Position numbers and translations under genes: made by a program | The notes under the pieces: model-generated | What the model saw: only the letters and a program-made list of their open reading frames with translations | What the model was told of the DNA's origin: nothing | The model's database searches: none | Part shown: positions 1 to 8,148 of the stretch, piece by piece | How the letters are laid out: every line of letters begins with the position of its first letter | How positions within the stretch are numbered: position 1 is the first letter of the stretch | Origin: DASYTH01 sp035762905 | Lineage (GTDB): Bacteria; Actinomycetota; Actinomycetes; Mycobacteriales; Pseudonocardiaceae | Reading direction: 5' to 3' | DNA length: 64,000 bases | Assembly (NCBI RefSeq): GCF_035762905.1 | Contig: NZ_DASUCC010000080.1 | Coordinates: 27,094-91,093 of the forward strand

Positions 1-2007
1 GACCGGGATCACCGAGCCGGGCCGGGCCAGCAGCGGCACGCTGTCGAAGCCGTGCCGCTCGCGCACCCAGCGCGGCCCCTGAACCTGCTCACCGGTAAGG
101 AAATGGGTCCAGACGCCGGGCGGCACGTAGTAGTCGACGGTGCCCTCGGCGGCGAACACCGGAGCCACCAGGAGATCGTCGCCGAGCAGGTACTGCCGGT
201 CCAGGTAGGTGCAGGCCGGGTCGTCCGGATACTCCACGACCATGGCCCGCATCACCGGGATGCCGTCCCGGTGCGCGATGACCGCGGCCTGGTACAGGTA
301 CGGCATCAGGCGAGCCTTGAGCCGGGTGAACGTGCGCAGCACCGTCACCGACTCCTCGTCGAACAGCCACGGCACCCGGTAGGAGTAGTTGCCGTGCAGG
401 CGGCTGTGCGAGGACAGCAGCCCGAACGGGATCCACCGCTTGAACAGCTCCGCCGTCGGCGTGCCCTCGAAACCGCCGATGTCGTGGCTCCAGAAGCCGA
501 ACCCGGACATGGTCAGGGACAGGCCGCCGCGCAGCGTCTCGGCCATCGACTCGTAGGTCGAGGAGTTGTCGCCGCCCCAGTGCACCGGGAACTGCTGGCA
601 GCCGACGGTCGCCGAGCGGGCGAACACCACCGCCTCGCCGTCGCCGCGGCGCTTGCGCAGCAGGTCGAACACGGTCTTGTTGTAGAGATAGGTGTAGTAG
701 TTGTGCATCAGCTCGGGATCGGCACCGTCGAAGTACTCGACGTCGGTGGGGATCCGCTCGCCGAAGTCCGACTTGAAGCAGTCCACCCCTATGTCCAGCA
801 GGGCATCCAGCTTGGCCGCGTACCATTCCCGGGCTTCGGGGTTGGTGAAGTCGACCACGGCGAGGCCGGGCTGCCACAGGTCCCACTGCCACACGTCGCC
901 GTTCGGGCGGCGGAGCAGGTAGCCGCGCTTCTTTCCCTCGGCGAACAGGGCGGACCGCTGCGCGATGTACGGGTTGATCCACAGGCAGATCTTCAGGCCC
1001 TTCGCCTTGAGCCGGGTCAGCATCCCGCGCGGGTCGGGGAAGGTGCGTGGGTCCCACTCGAAGTCACACCAGCTGATCTCGCGCATCCAGAAGCAGTCGA
1101 AGTGGAAGACCGACAGCGGAATGTCCCGTTCGGACATTCCCTCGACGAAGCTGTTGACGGTCTCCTCGTCATAGGCGGTGTTGAACGAGGTGGTCAGCCA
1201 CAGGCCGAACGACCACGCCGGAGGCAGGGCCGGCCGGCCGGTGAGCGCGGTGTACTTCCGCAGGATGTCCTTGGGTGTCGGGCCGTAGATCAGGTAGTAG
1301 CGCAGCGACTGGTCCGCGACGCTGAACTGCACCCGGGCCACGTCCTCGGAACCCACCTCGAACGACACGTGGCCGGGGTGGTCGACGAACACCCCGTAGC
1401 CGGCGTTGGTCAGGAAGAACGGGATGTTCTTGTACGCCTGCTCGCTGCTCGTCCCGCCGTCGGCGTTCCAGATGTCGACCACCTGGCCGTTGCGCACCAG
1501 CGGGCCGAACCGCTCCCCCAACCCGTAGACGGCGGTGCCGACCCCGAGCACCAGCCGTTCCCGCACATGGTGGCCGTCGTCGCCGGTCTGGATGAAGGCC
1601 AGATCCTCCGGCCCGCTGGTGGTCAGAACCCGTTCGCCGGCAACGAAATCCATTCGCCAGTCGGCCCGGTTCACCCGCACCGACAGCGCACCCGAGGTGA
1701 GCGCCGCATGTTCGGCGTCGGCGTCGACCCACGGCTCGGTGGCGCCGTTGGTGAACAGCTCGAACCGGGGCGGCCGGGCGACCTGGCCGGCGTAGTGCGT
1801 GACCGACACCCCGACCACGTCCGGCAGCGGCGCGGAAAGCTCTACCGTGAACACCGGACCGCGTTGCAGGTCCAGCCGGCTGTGTACCCGGTAGGACGGG
1901 GCCAGCAGGGTCAGCGTGCCCGGTCCCGGTTCCACGTCGAGAACTTCGACCGGGTAGGCCGGATCCACGCCGGCACGCATCCGCCAGTGTCCGTCGGTGA
2001 ACTTCAT
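1..2007 (-). CDS. GH31 alpha-xylosidase (YicI-like), 3' end off window
   Basis: Glycoside hydrolase family 31 enzyme, expected to remove alpha-1,6-xylose from xyloglucan oligosaccharides such as isoprimeverose in the cytoplasm (no signal peptide). The nucleophile motif KSDFGERIPTDV and the acid/base motif VHWGGDNSSTYESM match the YicI alpha-xylosidase subgroup closely. About 669 codons are visible; YicI is about 770 residues, so roughly the last 100 are missing at the left edge. The ATG at 2005-2007 overlaps the stop of the upstream permease as ATGA, so translation is coupled. It is the last visible gene of a LacI-regulated transporter operon, which supports intracellular processing of an imported xylosylated sugar. 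The alpha-xylosidase call is firm; the exact substrate is inferred. Confidence 0.93.
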   Translation of the reverse strand, partial: MKFTDGHWRMRAGVDPAYPVEVLDVEPGPGTLTLLAPSYRVHSRLDLQRGPVFTVELSAPLPDVVGVSVTHYAGQVARPPRFELFTNGATEPWVDADAEHAALTSGALSVRVNRADWRMDFVAGERVLTTSGPEDLAFIQTGDDGHHVRERLVLGVGTAVYGLGERFGPLVRNGQVVDIWNADGGTSSEQAYKNIPFFLTNAGYGVFVDHPGHVSFEVGSEDVARVQFSVADQSLRYYLIYGPTPKDILRKYTALTGRPALPPAWSFGLWLTTSFNTAYDEETVNSFVEGMSERDIPLSVFHFDCFWMREISWCDFEWDPRTFPDPRGMLTRLKAKGLKICLWINPYIAQRSALFAEGKKRGYLLRRPNGDVWQWDLWQPGLAVVDFTNPEAREWYAAKLDALLDIGVDCFKSDFGERIPTDVEYFDGADPELMHNYYTYLYNKTVFDLLRKRRGDGEAVVFARSATVGCQQFPVHWGGDNSSTYESMAETLRGGLSLTMSGFGFWSHDIGGFEGTPTAELFKRWIPFGLLSSHSRLHGNYSYRVPWLFDEESVTVLRTFTRLKARLMPYLYQAAVIAHRDGIPVMRAMVVEYPDDPACTYLDRQYLLGDDLLVAPVFAAEGTVDYYVPPGVWTHFLTGEQVQGPRWVRERHGFDSVPLLARPGSVIPV

Positions 2008-2867
2008 TTGACCGCTCCCGCCGCGATGCCTCTGGTCAGTGTTCGTTGGAACAGCAAGAAGAACACGACCGCCGGCACGATGCCGAGCAGGGCGGACGCG
2101 CTCTGCGTCGTGGCGTCCATCAGTCGCTGCCCCTGCAGAACCCCGAGCGCGACCGGAACGGTTTGGTTCTCGTTGGACACGAGCATCACCAGCGGGATGA
2201 AGAACTCGTTCCAGGTCCAGATGAAGAAGAACACGAGCAGCACGGACAGGGTCGGCCAACTCATCGGCACGACCACCCGCCACAGCGTGTGCCACTTGCC
2301 GGCGCCGTCGATCCGGGCGGCGTCCAGGATCTCGGTGGGGAACCGGGACAGCACGGCGGAGAGCAGGTAGGTGCCGAACGCGGCCTGGACGGCGGTGAAG
2401 ATGATGATCACGGCCAACCGGGTGTCGTACAGGTCGACTTCCTTTGCCATGTAGTACAAGGGATAGATCAGCGCCTCCTGCGGCATCAGGTTGGCCAGCA
2501 GGAAGATCGCGATGATCCACATCCGGCCGCGGACCCGTCCGATGCCGAGCGCGTAGGCCGCCACCACCGAGACCAGCACGGCGAACACCGCCACCGATCC
2601 GGCGATCACCGTGCTGTTCCACAGCTTCTCGCCGAAGTCGACCCGAACCCAGAAGTCGATGATGCCTTGCAGGTACAGGCTGTTCGGCGGTTGCAGTGGG
2701 CCGCCCTGGCTGTAGTCGGCCGGCGACTTCACCGCGTTCAGGGCGACCAGTCCGAACGGCACCAGGGTGATCACCGCGAGGACGGCCAGCCCGATCAGCA
2801 CCACCCAGCGCACCGGGTCCGGCCGGCACCGGGCCCGCTGCCGCGACGTCAGGGTCGGGGCGCTCAT
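2004..2867 (-). CDS. CUT1 sugar ABC transporter permease (MalG type)
   Basis: Inner-membrane permease of a carbohydrate ABC importer, 287 residues with about six membrane segments starting near residue 22. The cytoplasmic EAA loop that docks the ATPase is visible as ILDAARIDGAGKWHTLWRVVVP. The start at 2867 overlaps the stop of the preceding permease (ATGA), and its own stop overlaps the GH31 start, so three genes are translationally linked. An in-frame upstream extension exists but only reads through the preceding gene. No ATPase gene is nearby; in related actinomycetes one shared ATPase (MsiK) serves many such importers, which is likely here. Confidence 0.92.
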   Translation of the reverse strand: MSAPTLTSRQRARCRPDPVRWVVLIGLAVLAVITLVPFGLVALNAVKSPADYSQGGPLQPPNSLYLQGIIDFWVRVDFGEKLWNSTVIAGSVAVFAVLVSVVAAYALGIGRVRGRMWIIAIFLLANLMPQEALIYPLYYMAKEVDLYDTRLAVIIIFTAVQAAFGTYLLSAVLSRFPTEILDAARIDGAGKWHTLWRVVVPMSWPTLSVLLVFFFIWTWNEFFIPLVMLVSNENQTVPVALGVLQGQRLMDATTQSASALLGIVPAVVFFLLFQRTLTRGIAAGAVK

Positions 2868-3826
2868 CGTTCGTCCCGGTGCTGGGCCCGCAGGAACAGA
2901 AACGTCAGGCCCACGATGATCACCGTGAGCACGGTGGCGATCGCCGCCCCGTAGCCCACGTTGGCCTTCTCGAAGAAGTTCTGGAAGGAGAAGTACGAGG
3001 GCACGTTGGTCGCGCCGCCCGGGCCGCCCCGGGTCAGCACGAAGATCTTGTCGAACGTCTTGAGCGCGGCGATGGTGCAGGTGAGCAGCACCACGAAGAT
3101 CTCCGGCCGGATCTGCGGCACGGTGATCAACCACAGCCGCTGCCACCAGCCGGCCCCGTCCACCTCGGCCGACTCGTACAGTTCGGGGTCCACCCGCTGC
3201 AGGCCGGCCATGAAGATCACCACCGGGTAGCCGATCTGGATCCAGACCAGCACCGCCATCACCGACAGCAGCGCGGTCTTCTCGTCGCCGAGCCAGTTCT
3301 GCGTCCACGAGTCCAGCCCAACGAACCGCAGCATCTCGTTGAGCGCACCGAACTCCGGGTGCAGGATCCAGCCCCACACCACGCCGGCCACCACGGCGGG
3401 CAGCACCTGCGGCAGGTAGAACGACGCCCGCAGCGCGCTGGCCGAGCGCTGGCCGAACCGCTTGCCGACCACGTCGAACATCGCGCCGGCGAGCAGCAGC
3501 CCGAGAAACGTCGGCACGATCGCCATCGCCACGATCAGGGCCAGGTTGTTGCGCGCCGACAACCAGAACGTCTCGTCACTGAACAGCTTCCGGTACTGCT
3601 CGAGGCCCACCCAGTCCGGGCTGCCCACCCCCTGCCACCGGGTGAAGCTCAGCCAGACGTTGCCCACCAACGGGATCGCGATCACCACGACGAACAGCAG
3701 CGCCGCGGGGATCAGGTAGGGCAGGTATCCGCCGTGCCCGCCCGGCCGGCGGTGGCCGGCCGGGCGGGTCGGGGTGCGCGGCGCCGGCCCGGCCGGAGCC
3801 GGCGCGGTCTGTACCGGAAGCGTCAT
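2864..3826 (-). CDS. CUT1 sugar ABC transporter permease (MalF type)
   Basis: First permease of the same importer, 320 residues. A Pro/Arg-rich cytoplasmic N-terminus of about 33 residues is followed by six predicted membrane helices. The EAA motif is visible as LYESAEVDGAGWWQRLWLIT, followed by the usual LTRGGPGG segment. The ATG at 3824-3826 is one base after the stop of the binding-protein gene, with no room for a separate promoter, so it belongs to the same transcript. The partner is the permease at 2004-2867. Substrate specificity cannot be read from the permease; the GH31 neighbour suggests xyloglucan-derived oligosaccharides. Confidence 0.92.
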   Translation of the reverse strand: MTLPVQTAPAPAGPAPRTPTRPAGHRRPGGHGGYLPYLIPAALLFVVVIAIPLVGNVWLSFTRWQGVGSPDWVGLEQYRKLFSDETFWLSARNNLALIVAMAIVPTFLGLLLAGAMFDVVGKRFGQRSASALRASFYLPQVLPAVVAGVVWGWILHPEFGALNEMLRFVGLDSWTQNWLGDEKTALLSVMAVLVWIQIGYPVVIFMAGLQRVDPELYESAEVDGAGWWQRLWLITVPQIRPEIFVVLLTCTIAALKTFDKIFVLTRGGPGGATNVPSYFSFQNFFEKANVGYGAAIATVLTVIIVGLTFLFLRAQHRDER

Positions 3827-3827
3827 C

Positions 3828-5138
3828 TCACCCGCCGAGGTTCGCCCGGTTCTCTTGGTACGGCTTGGCGATCTCGTCCAGCACCTGGTCGGGGCTGGCG
3901 CTTCCGTTGATCAGCTTCTGGGTGGCGGAGACCAGCACGTCGTAGTAGCCGGGTGCCGGCCAGTCCGGGTAGAAGGCCAGCCCGTCCTGCTTGCTCAGCG
4001 TGTTGAAGTCGCTGATCAGGGTCTTGGTCGCCGGATCGGTGACCGCGTTCGGGTCGGCGGCGATCGGGACCCCGCCAGAGTTGCCGAGCAGGGCCTGGTT
4101 CTGCTGCTGCATGGTGATGTTGATGAAGTCGTAGGCCAGGTCCTTGTTCTTGGAACCGGTCGGCACCACCCAGATGTTGCCGCTGGAGCCGGCGCTCATC
4201 TTGCTCGGCCACAGGAACGAGCCCCACTGGAAGTTCTTGATCTCGGTCTGCAACCGGCCGAACCACCAGGTTCCGGAGATCATGATCGGCGCCTTGCCGG
4301 AGATGAACGAGATGCCCATGTCCTCGGCCTTGCTGCTGGTGGACGCTTTGTCGATGTAGCCCTTCTGCACCCACTCGGCCAACGTGTTGGCGCCGTAGGA
4401 CCAGGCGCTGTCATGGAAGTCGACGTCGCCGGTGTAGCGCTGGTAGCGGTCCACCCAGCCGCGGTCGGCCTTGGTCAGCGCCAGCTGGTACATGATCTGG
4501 TGTGCCGGGTACTCGGCACCGCCGACGGCCAGCGGGGTGACCCCGGCCTGCTTGAACCTGTCCAGCGCCGCAACGAACTGATCGAACGACGTCGGCACCT
4601 GGATGCCGTGCTGGGCGAACATGTCCTTGTTGTAGAACACCAGCACGTACTCGGCGTAGTTCGGCACCCCGAACCACTTGCCGTCGCCCATGATGCCGCG
4701 CTCGTCGTACTTGCAGGTGGTCTGCAGGCTCGGGCTGAGCAGCTTGTCCCAGCCGCGCTTGGTGACCTCCTCGCTCATGTCGGTGAGCAGCCCCTGCTTG
4801 GACAGCAGGCCGGCGGTCGCGTTGCCCTTGTTGTACTCCATCAGATCCGGCGCGTCGTTGGAGTTGAGCACCATCTGCGCGGTCTTCTGGATCTGCTCGA
4901 AGCCCTTCTCCTCGAACTTCACCGTCACGTTGGGGTGGCTCCTCTTGAACTCCTCGATGGCCGCGTTCCAGGCCACGCCCATGGCACTGGTCGGGCCCTC
5001 GTAGTGCCATAACTTGAAGTCGCGCGGGCCGGTGTTGTCGCCGCTCGCCTGGTCCTCGTCGCTGCCGCACCCGGCCAGCGCCAACATCGCCGCGGTGAGG
5101 GCCACCAGCAGCCGCGCGCCCTTGCCTGCCCTGAACAT
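3828..5138 (-). CDS. Sugar ABC transporter solute-binding lipoprotein
   Basis: Extracellular solute-binding protein family 1, 436 residues, which captures an oligosaccharide and delivers it to the two downstream permeases. The N-terminus MFRAGKGARLLV leads into a hydrophobic stretch ending in the lipobox LALAGC, so the mature protein is lipid-anchored. I chose the ATG at 5136-5138 because CGAGGAGGAA lies just upstream as ribosome binding site and the lipobox falls at the right distance; the longer reading adds 12 residues that merely translate the ribosome binding site. A LacI-type palindrome lies about 25 bases upstream. The protein is the first gene of a binding protein - permease - permease - GH31 operon. 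Confidence 0.93.
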   Translation of the reverse strand: MFRAGKGARLLVALTAAMLALAGCGSDEDQASGDNTGPRDFKLWHYEGPTSAMGVAWNAAIEEFKRSHPNVTVKFEEKGFEQIQKTAQMVLNSNDAPDLMEYNKGNATAGLLSKQGLLTDMSEEVTKRGWDKLLSPSLQTTCKYDERGIMGDGKWFGVPNYAEYVLVFYNKDMFAQHGIQVPTSFDQFVAALDRFKQAGVTPLAVGGAEYPAHQIMYQLALTKADRGWVDRYQRYTGDVDFHDSAWSYGANTLAEWVQKGYIDKASTSSKAEDMGISFISGKAPIMISGTWWFGRLQTEIKNFQWGSFLWPSKMSAGSSGNIWVVPTGSKNKDLAYDFINITMQQQNQALLGNSGGVPIAADPNAVTDPATKTLISDFNTLSKQDGLAFYPDWPAPGYYDVLVSATQKLINGSASPDQVLDEIAKPYQENRANLGG

Positions 5139-5160
5139 CGTTGTTCCTCCTCGCGGTCCG

Positions 5161-5174
5161 TCGAAGCGCTTCAC
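5161..5174. promoter_or_regulatory. LacI-type operator upstream of the binding-protein gene
   Basis: TCGAAGCGCTTCAC contains the perfect palindrome GAAGCGCTTC at 5163-5172. It lies between the regulator gene and the binding-protein start. A second copy of the same word (TCGAA-n-CGCTTC) is at 6259-6272, upstream of the regulator. Sharing of the word by both promoters suggests that the adjacent LacI protein controls the operon and itself. Confidence 0.65.
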
Positions 5175-5222
5175 TCGTCGTGACGTGGGGATATAGGGAT
5201 ATGTAGGGGTTGGGAACTGGAC

Positions 5223-6248
5223 TTACGGTCTGGGCTTCGCCGTGCTGTCACGCACGGTGAGCTGGGGTTGCACCAGGGTCGGTGCGCCGTTCGGGTCGTT
5301 CTCCGGGTGGTTGAGCAGGCCCATCACCGCCTGTACGGCCATCCGGCCGATCTCCTCGGCCGGGATCGCCACCGAGGTGAGGCCCGGCGTCACCCGCACC
5401 GCAAGCTCGTCCGGGCAGACCGCCACCACCGACAGGTCGGCCGGCACCTCGCGCCCGGCCTCGGCGAACGACCGGAGCACCGGCTCCACCACGGGTTCGT
5501 TGTGCACCACCACGGCGGTCAGGTCCGGGTGCTCGTCCAGCAGTTGGGCCACAACGGTTTTGGCGCCCACCGGGGTGGCCTCGCACGGGTGCGTGGTGGC
5601 GGCCACCGACCGGCGCGCGGCGGCGTCGGTGAACCCGGTGGACAGCCGGGTCGCGAACCCGGTCTCCCGCTCGTAGACCTCGGGCGGCGAGCCGATCAGC
5701 GCCACCCGGCGGTGCCCGAGGTCGGCAAGGTGGTCCAGGCAGGCGGCGCCGGCCGCGGCGAAGTCGAGGTCGATGCAGTGCAGTCCCTCGGCGTCGTCCG
5801 GCACGCCGATCAGCACCGAGGGCCGCTTCAGCGCGCGGAGCACCGGCAACCGCGGATCGTGCAACTCCACGTCCATCACGATCAGCGCGTCCACCAGCGA
5901 GGTGCCGGCCACCCGCTCCAGACCCTTGACCCCCTCGTCCGCGGTCAGTAGCAGCACGTCGTGCTCGAACTGCCGGGCCGCGGTGACCACCGAGATGGCG
6001 AACTGCATGATCACCGGAACGTGCATGCCGGTACGCAGCGGCACGAACAGCGCCAGCACGTTGGACCGGTTGCTGGCCAGCGCCCGCGCGCCGGCGTGCG
6101 GCTGGTAGCCCAGCACCTGGATGCTCTTGAGCACCCGCTGCCGGGTCTCCTCCGAGATCGCCCGCTTCCCGCTCAGCACGTAGGACACGGTGCTCGGCGC
6201 CACGCCCGCATGCCGCGCGACATCATCGATCTTGGCCAAACCGCTCAC
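5223..6248 (-). CDS. LacI-family transcriptional regulator of the GH31 operon
   Basis: LacI/PurR-type repressor, 341 residues. The N-terminal helix-turn-helix is IDDVARHAGVAPSTVSYVLS followed by the hinge helix ending in AGARALASNRS; the rest is a periplasmic-binding-protein-like effector domain. The start is GTG at 6246-6248; upstream there is only a weak GACGAG. The gene lies directly upstream of the binding-protein operon in the same direction and probably represses it through the palindrome at 5161-5174, with autoregulation through 6259-6272. The inducer is presumably the imported oligosaccharide, which is inference. Confidence 0.92.
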   Translation of the reverse strand: MSGLAKIDDVARHAGVAPSTVSYVLSGKRAISEETRQRVLKSIQVLGYQPHAGARALASNRSNVLALFVPLRTGMHVPVIMQFAISVVTAARQFEHDVLLLTADEGVKGLERVAGTSLVDALIVMDVELHDPRLPVLRALKRPSVLIGVPDDAEGLHCIDLDFAAAGAACLDHLADLGHRRVALIGSPPEVYERETGFATRLSTGFTDAAARRSVAATTHPCEATPVGAKTVVAQLLDEHPDLTAVVVHNEPVVEPVLRSFAEAGREVPADLSVVAVCPDELAVRVTPGLTSVAIPAEEIGRMAVQAVMGLLNHPENDPNGAPTLVQPQLTVRDSTAKPRP

Positions 6249-6258
6249 CAGCTCGTCG

Positions 6259-6272
6259 TCGAACCGCTTCGA
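6259..6272. promoter_or_regulatory. LacI-type operator upstream of the regulator
   Basis: TCGAACCGCTTCGA, a near-perfect palindrome (TCGAA-n4-TTCGA) 11 bases upstream of the GTG start of the LacI gene. It shares TCGAA-n-CGCTTC with the site at 5161-5174, which suggests autoregulation by the same protein. Confidence 0.6.
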
Positions 6273-6290
6273 TCGGGTTGATCGTAGGTG

Positions 6291-6328
6291 CCCCCTCCCC
6301 CGTGGGCAATGCCTCGTGGGAGAGGGGG
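6291..6328 (-). terminator. Hairpin downstream of the GH6 gene
   Basis: A C-rich arm starting at 6291 (CCCCCTCCCCC) pairs imperfectly with GGGAGAGGGGG ending at 6328. It starts 17 bases beyond the GH6 stop codon and lies before the next gene on the same strand, so it is a plausible factor-independent terminator without a U tract, as is common in actinomycetes. Confidence 0.5.
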
Positions 6329-6344
6329 CTGGCGGAGCTACGGG

Positions 6345-7913
6345 TCAGGGCGTGATCGTGCAGTTGTTGCCGTTGAGCGTGAACGCGGTGGGTGCCGGGT
6401 TGGCACCGGTATGGGTGCCCTGGAAGCCGAACGACACCGTGGCGTTCGGGGCGATGGTGCGGTTGTGGTCGGCCGGTGTCGCGGTGACCGACTGCTGGTT
6501 CTGGGTCACCGTGGCGTTCCACCGCCCGGTGATCGTCTGGTTGGCGGTGAAGGCGAACGCCAGTGTCCAGCCGGAAACCGCGGTGGTGCCGGTGTTGGTG
6601 ATGAAAACGTCGGCGGTGAAGCCGGTGTTCCAGCTGTTCGGGGCGTAGCGGACCGAGCAGCCGCCGGTGGTGCCGCCGCTCTGTGTGGTGAACGTGGCGA
6701 GCGCGGAGTTGGCGGACCGGTTGCCGGCGGCGTCCCGTGCGCGAACGTAGACCTGGTAGGTGGTGTTGGCGGACAGGCCGGTCAGGGTCGCCGAGGTGGC
6801 CGTGGGCGAGGCCAGCAGGGTGTCGGTGGCGCCCTGCTCACGGAACACCTCGTAGCCGGTGACGGCGGTGTTGTCGGTGGACGGCGCCCAGCTCAGCGTG
6901 GCGCCGGTCGCGGTGACGCCGGAAACCGTTGGGGTGCCCGGGGTCGACGGTGGCGTGGTGTCCCCGCCCGCGGCGACCGCGAGGTCGAAGGCGCGCTGCG
7001 GGACGAACTGGCCGGCACCGGCGATGCAGCCGTCCGCCTCGCCGGGCAGCTTGACCCACAGGAACGCGGCGATCATCGGGTCGCCGGTGGCGTCGGTGCT
7101 CGGCGTGCCGACCGCCCGGCCGGCCGGGTCGCACCACTCGCTGCCGAGTGGCCCGTTGCCGTTGCGGCTGGTGTCGATCACGGCGCGCAGGTTGGGCGCA
7201 CCGGTCGCGGCGAGGACCGCCTTGGCGTAGTTGACCTCGGCCGTCGTGGTCCGGTAGTTGGACACGTTGGTGGAGATGCCGTCCGCGCTGGTGGCGATGT
7301 TGGCGGCGACCAGCCGCGCGGCCATCGCGCTTGGTGTGAGCCAGGCGGAGTGCGCCGCGTCGAAGTACACCCGGGCCTGCGCGGAGCCGGCTTTGAGGCG
7401 CTGGCCCGCGTAGGACATCGAGGCGCGGACCTCGGCCTGTTGCGCGGCGGTCATGCAGTCGCTCATCAGGGCCAGCACGTCCGGCTCGAGGATGATCGCG
7501 GCCGGGCGGCCGGCCAGGCCGGCGGCGACCTCGTCGACCCAGGCCCGGTAGGCGGTGTGGTTGGGCGCGCCGCCGGAGCTGGCGCCGCCGCAGTCCCGGT
7601 TCGGCATGTTGTACACGACCATGATCGGGACCTTGCCGGCCGCGGCGGCGGCGCCCACGAAGGCGTCCACCTGGGACCGGACCGTGGCGGTGTTGGTGGT
7701 GGTGAACCAGCGACCCTGCGGCACACTGGCGATCCGGTCCCGGATCACCGGCATCCGCGAGTCGTTCGGGTTCGCCGCCACCCAGCGGGCGGCCTGCGTC
7801 TGCGGATCTACGTAGAACACCGAGTCGGCTCCGTGGGCGTTGGGCGCGCACAGCAGTGCGGCCATGGTCAGGCCCGTTGCCAGGGCGGCCGTCAGCGTAC
7901 CTCTTCGTACCAT
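6345..7913 (-). CDS. Secreted GH6 cellulase with FN3 and CBM2 modules
   Basis: Cellulase of glycoside hydrolase family 6 (endoglucanase or cellobiohydrolase) acting outside the cell, 522 residues. Order: signal peptide (residues 1 to about 29, ending APNAHGA), GH6 catalytic domain to about residue 315 with the signature VVYNMPNRDCGG and the acid-containing IILEPDVLALM, a fibronectin type III module (about 325-410) and a C-terminal cellulose-binding CBM2 with the usual flanking cysteines and tryptophans (CSVRYAPNSWNTGF). The start at 7911-7913 is preceded by AAGGAC; a longer reading adds 57 non-signal residues. Upstream lie a perfect CebR-type box and a strong leader hairpin, so it should respond to cello-oligosaccharides. 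Confidence 0.95.
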   Translation of the reverse strand: MVRRGTLTAALATGLTMAALLCAPNAHGADSVFYVDPQTQAARWVAANPNDSRMPVIRDRIASVPQGRWFTTTNTATVRSQVDAFVGAAAAAGKVPIMVVYNMPNRDCGGASSGGAPNHTAYRAWVDEVAAGLAGRPAAIILEPDVLALMSDCMTAAQQAEVRASMSYAGQRLKAGSAQARVYFDAAHSAWLTPSAMAARLVAANIATSADGISTNVSNYRTTTAEVNYAKAVLAATGAPNLRAVIDTSRNGNGPLGSEWCDPAGRAVGTPSTDATGDPMIAAFLWVKLPGEADGCIAGAGQFVPQRAFDLAVAAGGDTTPPSTPGTPTVSGVTATGATLSWAPSTDNTAVTGYEVFREQGATDTLLASPTATSATLTGLSANTTYQVYVRARDAAGNRSANSALATFTTQSGGTTGGCSVRYAPNSWNTGFTADVFITNTGTTAVSGWTLAFAFTANQTITGRWNATVTQNQQSVTATPADHNRTIAPNATVSFGFQGTHTGANPAPTAFTLNGNNCTITP

Positions 7914-7927
7914 GTCGTGTCCTTCTT

Positions 7928-7963
7928 GGACAACGGGTTGGCATCGTCGCCAACCCGTTGTCC
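7928..7963 (-). promoter_or_regulatory. Perfect 15-bp stem-loop in the GH6 mRNA leader
   Basis: GGACAACGGGTTGGC at 7928-7942 pairs perfectly with GCCAACCCGTTGTCC at 7949-7963 around a six-base loop. It sits between the CebR-type box and the ribosome binding site, so in the transcript it ends just before the Shine-Dalgarno sequence. It may stabilise the mRNA, modulate initiation, or be a second operator; the sequence alone cannot decide. Confidence 0.6.
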
Positions 7964-7980
7964 TGCAACATTTCCGATTC

Positions 7981-7994
7981 TGGGAGCGCTCCCA
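7981..7994. promoter_or_regulatory. CebR-type operator upstream of the GH6 gene
   Basis: TGGGAGCGCTCCCA is exactly the 14-bp palindrome bound by CebR, the cellulose-utilisation repressor of streptomycetes (established knowledge). It lies 68 bases upstream of the GH6 start. Two more copies occur upstream of the GH9 gene. No CebR-type cellobiose operon is in the window, so the repressor must be encoded elsewhere. Confidence 0.85.
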
Positions 7995-8091
7995 GAATCC
8001 TAGCGTAGCGTGTCGTTTACTCAGAAGGAAGACTTCTGTCACAACCAGACACAGGTCCGACAGCCGGTAACCCTCCCCGACCAACGACAGA

Positions 8092-8135
8092 GCCCAGGAT
8101 CGGCGGGGATGCAGCGGTCCCCACCGATCCTGGGC
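8092..8135 (-). terminator. Terminator hairpin of the GH10-GH30 operon
   Basis: An 18-bp stem (GCCCAGGATCGGCGGGGA at 8092-8109 against 8118-8135, with one G-U wobble) around an eight-base loop begins 13 bases beyond the GH30 stop codon. It separates the xylanase operon from the GH6 promoter. Confidence 0.75.
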
Positions 8136-8148
8136 CTGTTTGGTCGAG

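Noticed and set aside
52..2370. A 772-codon open frame on the plus strand at the left edge
   Set aside because: Antisense to GH31 and the permease, both of which have clear catalytic or EAA motifs on the minus strand.
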